NCBI GenBank assembly: GCA_010094025.1
Contig: ML991774.1
Coordinates: 560,821 to 624,820, forward strand
DNA: 64,000 nucleotides
Direction of reading: 5' to 3'
Origin: Viridothelium virens
Taxonomy: Eukaryota; Ascomycota; Dothideomycetes; Trypetheliales; Trypetheliaceae
This document shows, one piece after another, positions 34,439-43,932 of the stretch. Below the pieces are notes generated by a model that was given only the letters and a program-made list of their open reading frames with translations, searched no databases and was not told the origin of the DNA. The first letter of the stretch is position 1. Each line of letters opens with the position of its first letter. The translations under genes and the position numbers were made by a program.

Positions 34439-35727
34439 GATTGTGACAGGATGAAGTTGAGATGGTTCACAGAGCGGGGAGGCTGGAGGTAGAAGAGGCA
34501 ACAAGATCGGGGATCGAGCGGCTCCTGGATTGTCGTCGAGGTAACAAAGGAGACAGCGGGAATGCGTATGGCGTATGAAGGAGGGTCGCACAGCGAAAAA
34601 GAGAGATCAGACGAGAATGCGAAAGCGGTTGAATGTAGAAGACAACGGCGGAAGTACGGATGCTAAAGTAGGAGTGCAGCAGCAGTGATGGTAGAGGGGA
34701 GGTGAGATGGGATTGGGGAAGCTGGAGGAGAGCAGAGCGTGGGAGGGCGGGCGACTAGAGCGACTAATCAGAGCGGCTAGGGCGACAAGAGCGACTAGGG
34801 AGCCTTCTTGCCACCCACGACACCCACTACCAGCCTTGGCGCCTGTCGCACCCGTCGATCTTGTCCCATTTCATCCCAGCTCTGGCCCGTTCGATTGCGA
34901 CGATGCTGGTCACTGCTGGTGCTCCTGGTGATGCTGATGATGCTCTGCCTCGCCCAACATCGATTGACATGATTGCCATGGACGCCATCGACCTCCATTG
35001 ACGTAACACCGCCATTTTCCTCGTCGAGACCTACAACTTTCGCTCTCTTCACCTCTTCCTAATCCGATGTTAGCACTGGAAGCTGATGGTTTGTTGTGTT
35101 GACAACAGGCGAGAACCGACTACCCTACCACCCTACTGCGCACCGTGGTTCGATGCACCAGTCTAGGGGTGCGATGATCCGACACACCCTGGTTCGTCGT
35201 CTCGCGCTATCTAAGTACAGGTTCTCCCCTAGCTTTAGCACCGTCTACACCGCCCCCAACTGCTCCTCAACTCAGCCTTCTCCGGTCAAGCCAACCACGG
35301 CAATTTATGCCTTTGTTCTCGAAGGCTTCGATTTTTGATATCTGTAAAGCGTGCTGATATTTACACACTACTTCTTTCGCCAGTGGTTCTATTTCGATCG
35401 TTGAAGTAGGGCTGCATGTAAACGGCCGTGCCACGCACATCGTGTTTTGAAACCACCACTTAACCTCAAGTCTCGATGAGAACATTAATGATATTTAGCT
35501 CTGAAGCCTTGTCTTCTAGTTTACAATGAGTATGAGAAGAAACTGTCTCCGCCCATTGACTACCAGCAGTATGCAATCACTCACGGCATCTCTGGCGTCA
35601 ACACGCGACCATGTCCTACCGCGTGACCACCTCCGCATCCCAATGACAGTTGAGACTTCAACGCTACACCCTTGACAATGCAGAGGGACAACGCCGAAAA
35701 ATGCAGAAGCGAAAGCCTTTCAGGTGC
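34439..35727. other. Long leader/intergenic region with short repeats
   Basis: 1.29 kb upstream of the low-complexity gene. An imperfect GCGACTAGA-type repeat lies at 34748-34800. Upstream minus-strand start codons suggest a long 5-prime leader with small upstream frames. No gene is supported. Confidence 0.45.
34748..34800. repeat. Imperfect GCGACTAGA tandem repeat
   Basis: About five diverged units of GCGACTAGA/GCGGCTAGG/GCGACAAGA follow one another on the plus strand. The array lies in the presumed leader of the low-complexity gene. Role unknown; possibly simple replication slippage. Confidence 0.6.
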
Positions 35728-37710
35728 TCAGTAGAAACCCTGATCCTGATTCTGACTCCCATACTCCTGTCCAAACCCAGGCATCGATTCATGCTCGATC
35801 GAGTCGAGGTTCATGAAATCTTCAAGAGAACCTCCCTGGTCTGGGATTACCTCATCATTTTGATTCATCGTCGTCTCAGTCTCCGCTGTTATAGCCATTT
35901 GAGCGTAAGCATCTGAGGGTGGGGTGACCCCATCCACGACCGTGGTTCCTGCTGGAACAGCGCGACCCAGCGCCTCCTTCCTCTCCGCCTTACGTACGCC
36001 TGCCGAACCCGCTTTCATTCCATTACCACTAGTATTGCAATCCCCACGCCCATTCATGAGCAGACTGGCATCGCTTATGTCTCCTTTTCTTGCACTTTCT
36101 TGAAAAGCCGCCGAACCTTGGATCATGGGTAAAAGCAGACTGGCTTCATACCATCGACCCTTGATATCTGATAGGTCAAGACGAGATCCAGCCGATATTA
36201 ATTTCCAATATGATAGAGTCCCCTTTGTTGGGCCCGTGCACGAGTTACGGAAGCGAAGATCTTGATCTAAACGAAGGGGAAGTTGGGTATTGCTCGGAGG
36301 AGACTGTTTGTCCGGAACTGTTGCGATAGTGTAGATGTCTCCAAGCACGTAGACGGACTTTTGTAAAGTATTACCACCGTAGGCTGGCCGAGCTTTCTCA
36401 ACTATACCAGTGACCACCATGATATCTAATCCACTACCAATCCGTAGCCGGACCGGATCACCCAGCCAGACTTTTTCAGCCCCAAAGTACATGGCGTTCC
36501 AGTATGTCTCTTCCGCCCCGGGTCGAGCTGTTGACTTGCCGAGTGGTTGGATGAGGGTAAAAGTTTCATCGATATATTTCGCCGCCAGAATACTGCCATC
36601 AACCTCAGCATCACCATCTCCGTATCTTTTCTGATAGATCCCGTGCCAGTCAGCGCTCTCATACGTCACTGTCATCTCGTTAAGTTTGTTGCATGTGAAA
36701 GGGGGCACACTCCACGCAAGCCAAGGACGTAGCATGTTATCTCCTTCCAGCGTTATGACTGGAGATGAGCTCAGAGGATGAGATAGAGGCTGGATGACAT
36801 AACGGCGTGCAACGTGATGCTCGGATGACTGAAATGCATACCGCCTTGTAATGAATCCAAGGCCCCAAGCAGCCCCGCGGTTGAACCAGGCAATCTCACC
36901 GGGCCGAAACATGAACTGGTTGTATTGAGTATCAATCTGTTGATCAAGTGTACGAGCATGCGGGAGAGTCGTTGGCTGCACATTTGGTCGATTTGATGCA
37001 GGCGCTGGTGAAGGAGATGGCTTGATGCTGGGCGTCTGAGATTGCTGGCTAGGCGGTCTCTTGACTATCTCAACGATCGGATGCTTGTCACTGTCAACCG
37101 GCTCCTGCTGGACTGACTCCTTTTTCACGGGCTCTTTCTTGATCTCTCTTGGTTTGGGTAGTTTGTCTTCTGGTTGTAGTTCGTCAGGTGCACAAATCTT
37201 ACATGTGCAATTGTCTGGATCCCCAGCTTCATCGGTACATAACCAGAGGAGATGGGGAAAAAAATCTGCGGGTGAACGAAAGCGCTTCCTCCTTCCAATG
37301 GGATGCCCATAGAGATAAGCATCTTGTCTTTCGTTGCCGCCACCAGCGTGTGTTTTAATCCTTTGGCCTTTGCTGTCTACAACTTGTGCATTCTCGTCTG
37401 CTTCGGTGCTCTTGCATTTGACATGCTCAAATAGCCGGTAGCCTTCAGGAAGTGCTGCTAAGATGCAATTCTTATCTTTGTGCTCTTCTCCACCGAGTTC
37501 CTTCACAAGCATCCATCCTAGCTTCCTGCGCCAATCCTGATGCTTAATCTCTTCTTCCGCAACTTCTCTGTAGAAATCGCTGATCCCGTTTGCATCGGCC
37601 TTACGATCCAGCTGCTCTTGAGTCGGGCCATTAGATTCTGGCCTCTTTTTGCTGGCTATCTCACTCCTCCCATCAGATCTTCTCACATATAGAGGAAAAA
37701 AGCGCGGCAT
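35728..37710 (-). CDS. clr2: Clr2-like transcriptional silencing protein
   Basis: One exon, 660 residues, from MPRFFPLYVRRSDGR to a Gln/Tyr-rich tail. The N-terminal half carries the Clr2-type block with KLGWMLVKELGG, LPEGYRLFEHVK and the Cys cluster DPDNCTCKICAPDEL near residue 167. A Lys/Pro-rich linker follows, then a central domain with FMFRPGEIAWFNRGAAWGLG and GAEKVWLGDPVRLR that resembles a BAH/SH3-like chromatin fold. In fission yeast Clr2 is a SHREC subunit acting in heterochromatic silencing; in filamentous fungi the role is less clear. The Cys cluster may bind zinc. It is divergent from ORC6, with 314 bases between start codons. Confidence 0.82.
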   Translation of the reverse strand: MPRFFPLYVRRSDGRSEIASKKRPESNGPTQEQLDRKADANGISDFYREVAEEEIKHQDWRRKLGWMLVKELGGEEHKDKNCILAALPEGYRLFEHVKCKSTEADENAQVVDSKGQRIKTHAGGGNERQDAYLYGHPIGRRKRFRSPADFFPHLLWLCTDEAGDPDNCTCKICAPDELQPEDKLPKPREIKKEPVKKESVQQEPVDSDKHPIVEIVKRPPSQQSQTPSIKPSPSPAPASNRPNVQPTTLPHARTLDQQIDTQYNQFMFRPGEIAWFNRGAAWGLGFITRRYAFQSSEHHVARRYVIQPLSHPLSSSPVITLEGDNMLRPWLAWSVPPFTCNKLNEMTVTYESADWHGIYQKRYGDGDAEVDGSILAAKYIDETFTLIQPLGKSTARPGAEETYWNAMYFGAEKVWLGDPVRLRIGSGLDIMVVTGIVEKARPAYGGNTLQKSVYVLGDIYTIATVPDKQSPPSNTQLPLRLDQDLRFRNSCTGPTKGTLSYWKLISAGSRLDLSDIKGRWYEASLLLPMIQGSAAFQESARKGDISDASLLMNGRGDCNTSGNGMKAGSAGVRKAERKEALGRAVPAGTTVVDGVTPPSDAYAQMAITAETETTMNQNDEVIPDQGGSLEDFMNLDSIEHESMPGFGQEYGSQNQDQGFY

Positions 37711-38024
37711 TTTGGGCTAAGCGCATGGTCCTAGTCCAGCAGAATGGCGACGTGCCTTATTGCTAGATGGGATCACAAGTTGGCGGTTACTTCTGACGAG
37801 CTTTGATGGATTGCTGTTAGACTCGACGGTAGTGAGGTCGCTGGACTAAGAGTGGTGGTGCACCTTTTGATTTGTGGAATACAGAGGTGCTAGAGAGTAC
37901 CTGAAGCTCACACATGCGCGTGACAGCGCGTTTGGATCGCGTCGGAACGCCAATCAGCGGCGGCGTCTCCCTTCGATACTGTCTAAGAGCTTCAATTACC
38001 TATTTAAATAGGCAGGACCCCACA
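37711..38024. promoter_or_regulatory. Divergent promoter, CLR2 / ORC6
   Basis: 314 bases. TATTTAAATAGG at 38001-38012, about 13 bases before the ORC6 ATG, is TATA-like. A frame open from 37914 runs into ORC6 but upstream initiation is not needed. Confidence 0.5.
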
Positions 38025-39301
38025 ATGAAAAAATCCATTGACCAAGCTTTATCCAGTTTACTGCCAACGCTTAATGTGCCTCCATCCTCACTTGTGGATC
38101 TATCTTCTTCCTTTCTGGCGCAATCACGTTACAAAGCAGGCAGTTTGAAGCCCGAAGAGGAAATAGCAAGGACCTACGCATGCGCACATCTAGCCTGTGA
38201 CAGGTATCATAGCGCTTGACCTCCTCGATCGTCTTCTCAAGTAACTGTTCTAGATCAAAGCAATCTCTGAACCTTCCCAGTATTGACCCTCGGCCACCAT
38301 GCCCACCTCGAGTTTATAATAAGCTGTTTCGATATTTCAGCAATGTACTACCGGGCCACGAGCCTCGCACTCCAAAGAAGCAGAGATTAGGAACAAGGAA
38401 GGGCGAGGATGGGGTATCTTCACCGAGTAGGATTCCGCAACGAGCCAACAGCTCTAATCCCTCCCAAGTGCAGACTCCAGATTCGGCGCGGTCTGCCGGG
38501 CGGAAGCGCAAAATAAGAAGTCTCATAGCGCACGAGTGCGAGAATGATGTACCAGCCTGGGCAATGCCAGCAATACGGCACCTTTGCAAGACCTTAGACG
38601 CGCCTGCTGCTACACCGCACGTCTATGCTGGTCTATGCTCGGTTCTTAGTACCAAAAATATGGAGAGTATGACATTGTGGGATCCGGCACAGTCAACACT
38701 CCGCTTCAGCGAGCCTCCCAGGTCGAGCAGGTCTGCGACCACACACAATCAAGCAGGTGTGTTGGCTTACAGCAAGGACGATATAATCGCAGCAATCATA
38801 GTGGTTTTGTACTTATATACTATGACACGACTCTCTGCATCTGACATTTCGCAAGGAGACTACGTCAGTCAAAAAGCAAAAGCAATCGCTGCCATTCAGG
38901 AAACTCGTCCTCTCGATGAGATCGATGCGGATGGTTTTAGCGTACTCATTGAGAGACTTATCCGCGAAGCACAATCCGGCTGGCTTGATCTTGAATGGTT
39001 CACCAATATTCCGGAGGGACAGGGAGTACTTACGACCAGTGCCTTTGTTGCGCTTACAGAACATCTTGGGGCCAACGAAGAGGGAGAAAGGTCCGCGTTC
39101 CCAGATGGGAGAGAAGATACTATAAGACCAGGAGCAACAGACCAGTCAGCAGTGAACTTCGAGCATGGCCTAAGCTCCATGTTTGTTCAGGCTGTCGACT
39201 ACCTGAGCGATGAGCGCCGCCAAGACTATAAGGAATGGAGAGCTAATATTATGAAGAGGATTGAAGCAAAAGAATCGCAGCGAATGGTTAATAGCAGTTG
39301 A
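38025..39301 (+). CDS. ORC6: Origin recognition complex subunit 6
   Basis: Two exons (38025-38203 and 38254-39301) encode 408 residues. The N-terminal cyclin-like TFIIB fold starts MKKSIDQALSSLLPTLNVPP and includes EEEIARTYACAHLACDRSKQ, then CPPRVYNKLFRYFSNVL. A basic linker (TPKKQRLGTRKG, AGRKRKIRSLI) with possible CDK sites (SPSR, TPDS) follows. The second half includes DDIIAAIIVVLYLYTMTRLS and ends with FVQAVDYLSDERRQDYKEWR. ORC6 loads MCM2-7 with the other ORC subunits. The 50-base intron lies just after the first helical block. The stop is 66 bases from the stop of the convergent QNG1 gene, so 3-prime UTRs must overlap. Confidence 0.92.
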
Positions 39302-39367
39302 AGGCACCAGCTCCTGCCTTTGCCATCTCCCGTATCTCACGGGGCTGCGGTATATTTGGATTACTCC

Positions 39368-41026
39368 TCAATACCAGATGCATCTTGTGCGATGGTGAGG
39401 GATCTCTTCCTCCCCGTCCCTTTCCAGCTCCTTGACGGTATCATACAAAAAGAAATCTATAAGCACAGCATTCACTTTTGTCTCCGGGTTTTGCCGGAGT
39501 ATTTCACGCCGAATTTGCTCAATACACCAAATGCTACAGCCTGTTACGTCGTGGGAGTTGCGATTAGTAAGTGTGAGAGATCGGGGTCTTGAGGGCAAAA
39601 CTTACCGCGAAGTTGGACTTCCCAACTGTGTCCTGACTCAAGAGGCTTTAAACTGCGTATGTGACTCTCCAAAGGAGGGCTATATGACAAGCAGCCCAGC
39701 ATATGCAACATTTGAGGAATCCGGTAGTCTGCAGAGTCCTCAGTCCGACCAAATGTAAATCAAAGAGGTGTTCCGAACTTACCTGCAAACATGGTCAACT
39801 TATCAACGTCGCCAAACTTTCCAAACTGCTCCCCATTAAACGCGGCCCAGAGATCTGCTACAAGAATCTGCGCTCTCTTATAGAACTTTACCCGTCTCCT
39901 CTCAAATCGGGACTCATCTCGAAAGCACGGGAAATATTCCACAAGGAGGTTCACGAGGGTAGCGGTGGACTCATTGGCTCTGCGAACGAGTTCGGCGATA
40001 GAGCCACCAAAGTGCTGCAAGATTAGCCAAGTTTTGGATCAGCGTCGGTAGAAGAATAGGCAAATACCTTATGCAATACCTTTCCGGCCTCATGAAGGCA
40101 CTCAAGACGCTCGTCCAAGAGCGGGATCAACTCACTAGTTTGCGAACGAAAAACATGCGCCAAAAGCTCTTTAGAGATGAGGACCTCTTCCTCTACTTCT
40201 TCGGTCTCAGTCCGAGGATTTTGGGAAGCCTCTACAGATTGAGAAGGCGGAATCGTATCCGGAACTGGTTCAGATTTGTCGGTGTACTGTCGCGTCTCTT
40301 TCCCATCGTCCGAAGCGGCCGTCAGACCGTCTTGTTTGGTCAGCTTTTGTACCAGCTCTGAGTCTGAGTCTGCCATGGGATCTTGATCTTCTCGACCACC
40401 AGACTCTTCGCTAGCTTCTACCTTTTCTGTTTCCGGAGTCTCGTCTACAGCCTCATCAACGACCTCGTCTCTTTCCCCAGTTGCAGGGGCCTTGGTGATC
40501 AAGCTTCTCTTGATCATGTACCAGCAGAATGGCGAAGTTATTGGTATGCCTGCATTATCATCGAGGGACAATAAGCCTACGTCGTGGAAATGGCTAGTAT
40601 GAAATTCTCACCTTCATCAAGAGCTCTATGGAGAGCGGCGACTAAGCCCCAATATCCCGTCCATTGTTTATCATGGTACTCTACAGTAAACTTGCTATTG
40701 AGATCATCGCTCCAGAAGCAGAAATTCAGAAGGTCCATTGTAAAAATGAAATCCAGGGCTGCTTCATCCTTGGTCTTGGGATGTAGCTCGTGCTCTGACC
40801 AGTTCTGCGTACTGTATTCACGACGCTGCATATTCTGCCAGATATGCGCTGCGGCTCTTTTTGTGCCAAACATATCGACAGCGACGTCTATGCTGTTGTT
40901 GTAGATATAACTTGCACTATCTAGTACGCCTGTATCAGCTGGTCTTGGCTGGGAGGAGGTCCCAAGACCAAGAGACTGGCGGAGCAACGCAATAAGTTCT
41001 GGATCTGCTTCCTCATCGTCTGCCAT
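39368..41026 (-). CDS. QNG1: Queuosine salvage glycosidase QNG1 (DUF2419)
   Basis: Five exons, about 41026-40602, 40544-40067, 40018-39784, 39731-39605 and 39539-39368, encode roughly 480 residues. Recognisable blocks are SASYIYNNSIDVAVDMFGTK, ALDFIFTMDLLNFCFWSDD, KQWTGYWGLVAALHRALDEG, LLDERLECLHEAGKVLHKHF, RVKFYKRAQILVADLWAAF, DYRIPQMLHMLGCL and a final HHRTRCIWY. The enzyme releases queuine from queuosine 5'-phosphate so that it can be put back into tRNA position 34. An acidic insert of about 100 residues rich in Glu, Asp and Ser sits in exon 2 between the conserved blocks; similar loops occur in other fungal copies. It is divergent from UBA2 (370 bases) and tail-to-tail with ORC6. Confidence 0.93.
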
Positions 41027-41396
41027 GCTTTCAAATTGAAAGCAGTAGAATTAATCTTGAGATCTGTACTGCGGTAGCTCGAACGTCTTTGCGGTGCAGT
41101 GAAAATGGTAAGCAATGCACCTTGGGGTCTCTCTCTCTGATATGTACTCCGTACTCCGGAGTGTGTGACGCAACAAGCAGATATAAGCTTAACTTGCTAG
41201 CGCCAGTGAATCCCGGCTTAGTGTTTGCATCAAACCGCCAAAGGCTGCCAGGCACGAAACGTCAAACTGACCTCACATCTCACTCTTCTCATTTATCTTC
41301 GCACCCGGTCAATCCCATTTCTTTCTCCGCTACGTCATCGCGCGCCAGTCCTGGTTCAGTCGCGTCTTTTTACCTGATGCGATTCACCAGGAAACC
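41027..41396. promoter_or_regulatory. Divergent promoter, QNG1 / UBA2
   Basis: 370 bases holding both promoters. At about 41145-41162 it contains TACTCCGTACTCCGGAGT, a dense form of a motif seen in other intergenic regions of the window, including the perfect palindrome ACTCCGGAGT. Confidence 0.6.
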
Positions 41397-43474
41397 ATGG
41401 CCGCGACTTTGGGACGAGATCGTTATGCGCGCCAGTCTCTAGGCTCTCTCCATGCGCGCGTTAAGGAGGTAAATGTGTCTTCTTGGCTATCGCAATACGT
41501 AAACTGACCATTTAGTCACGCGTGCTGATGGTCGGAGCTGGCGGTATTGGTTGCGAATTACTCAAGAATCTGGTACTCACGGGGTTCGGCGAGATCCATG
41601 TCGTCGACCTGGATACGATTGATCTCAGCAACTTGAACCGGCAATTCTTATTCCGACATGAGCATATCAAGAAGTCAAAAGCTTTGGTATGTAATTTGCT
41701 GCTCTGGATATCCTACAGTCTGGACGGCAGGCTGACGGATTTTCTACAGGTCGCCGCAGAATCCGCCACGAAATTCAACCCCAACGTCCAGATCCATCCC
41801 CATCATGCGAATATACGAGACCCACAATTTAGCCTCAATTGGTTTAAGAGCTTCGCGATCGTGTTCAACGCCCTCGATAATCTGGACGCGCGAAGATATG
41901 TCAACAGAATGTGCTTAGCAGCGGATGTACCACTTATCGAAAGCGGGACTACTGGCTTCAACGGCCAGGTACAACCAATCAAGCGGGTTCGTACCCAAAG
42001 GAATTCATTGGCATTCGCGCGCTAATAGCAGCTCACAGTGTCAAACTGAATGCTACGACTGCACAGTCAAAGAAACACCAAAGACCTTTCCTGTTTGTAC
42101 GATACGCAGCACACCCTCACAGCCTATACATTGCATAGTCTGGGCAAAGAGCTATCTTTTCACCGAGATATTTGGGACCAGTGAGGACGATGCGCCGGAA
42201 CTTGATCATTCCGAGGACGCCGATAACGCAGAAGAGATCGCAAAGCTGCGTGAGGAATCTCAAGCGCTAAAGCGATTGCGGAAGTCCATGGGTTCTGAAG
42301 ATTTCCCTCGGCTAGTCTTCAAGAAAGTATTCAAGGAAGATATTGAGCGATTGCGCAGCATGGAAGACATGTGGAAAGCGCGCGGACCTCCGGAAGCACT
42401 TGACCTCGACACCATAACCCAGCAATCCTTAGGCACTGGACCAGCGATAGCGCAACAAGATCAGGTCGCATGGACGCTCGCCGAAAATTACGCCGTCTTT
42501 TCAGATAGCATGCGACGACTGGGGAATCGCTTAGAAGAAGCCAGAGCCAATGCGGATCTTGGCAATGCGCAACCTATCCTCACTTTCGACAAGGATGATG
42601 AGGATACCCTGGACTTTGTGGCTGCGGCAGCTAACCTAAGGTCTACAATATTCGGCATAGAATCAAGGTCGAAATTTGACATTAAGCGTGAGTATTAGGT
42701 CCTCAGATACTTCGCCTTTTGAAGAGGAGCTAATGTGCCTTAGAAATGGCCGGCAATATTATCCCTGCTATCGCCACTACGAACGCCATGACCGCTGGAC
42801 TTTGCGTCCTTCAAGCTTTCAAGGTTCTTCGAGGAGACCTACAAAAAGCCCGGATGGTCTTCCTTACGAAATCCACCGAACGCATCATCTCCTCCGAAAC
42901 TCTTCGTCTTCCCCAGCCGGATTGTGCCGTTTGTGGAGTTGCGCAGGCAAGCATTCAAGTCGATACGAGCAAAGCAACTCTCAACGATCTGGTGGAAGGG
43001 GCACTGAGGGAACAGCTGGGCTACGGAGAAGAATTCAGTGTGAGCAGCGACGCCGGTGTTCTTTACGACCCAGAACTAGAGGACAACCTCGGAAAGACAT
43101 TCAAGGATTTGGGTGTCGCAGAAGGACAATTTCTCGTCATTGTTGACGATGCACTAGAGAACCCGAGGGTGAATCTAGTGCTTGCAATACTGGCGAAAGA
43201 ACTGAGCGATGACGCCAAAGCGATAATACTTCCGGAAAAGATAGAGATACCGCTCCGACCACCCACAGATCTTCCAACAACAATCAACGGTGCTAATGGA
43301 GAAGCCGTCGTCGGGGTCGCCGGGAAGCGGAAGCGCGAAGCAGACGAGGCAGATTTGGAGGAAGAGCAAACGAAGAAGAGAGGGAAGGTTGTGGAGGAAC
43401 CTGCGGCTGGTCTAGATGATTTGGTCCTTGTGGATGATTCTGCTACTAACGGGGCCATCTTGATCGACGACTGA
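41397..43474 (+). CDS. UBA2: SUMO-activating enzyme E1 subunit UBA2
   Basis: Five exons starting 41397, with introns near 41469-41517, 41685-41749, 41988-42036 and 42690-42742, encode about 625 residues. The adenylation domain shows [37 protein letters not shown] and [16 protein letters not shown]. Zinc ligands are in CQTECYDC and LPQPDCAVC. The catalytic Cys is about residue 180 in [20 protein letters not shown] second adenylation segment ([19 protein letters not shown]), a ubiquitin-like domain and a C-terminal basic/acidic tail ([16 protein letters not shown]) follow, giving nuclear localisation. With AOS1 it activates SUMO for UBC9. The last intron joins IK to QMAGNI. Confidence 0.94.
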
Positions 43475-43932
43475 AACGGCATCAACGCAGCCGCGAACTC
43501 TCGGATACTTTCAATCCTCTAAGGCATATTGATTGCGTAATAGCGGCACGCAGCCAGTTGATAGATTAAGCCCGAGGCATATGCAGGCCTTCAATGCTTA
43601 TGGTGCGACCATAGCGATTTGTACATTAAATTTTTAATGAAACCAAACTTCAAATCAAATGCACTGATGTCAAGAGTACTGAATATTGTGAGTCAAGGGA
43701 ATGTCTGACATCTGTCCCAGGTAATATATGGTGAAATTGTGCAGCAAACGCCCACTATATGGCTTGTACCGCCTTCGCACTCCCAAGGATAGCGACATCA
43801 CCTTGTGCACTAACAAGGTTACCTTCACGTTTGACAGCTTGTACACCTGACATAGCCATTGAACAGGGCATATGCTCAACTTCGACTTCTTGCGTCAATC
43901 AGCCTGCTTCCGATTCTACATAATCTCGTGCC
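43475..43932. other. Convergent 3-prime region
   Basis: 458 bases between UBA2 and SNF2 stops. No gene is seen; a minus frame at 43670-43879 is short and featureless. Confidence 0.4.
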
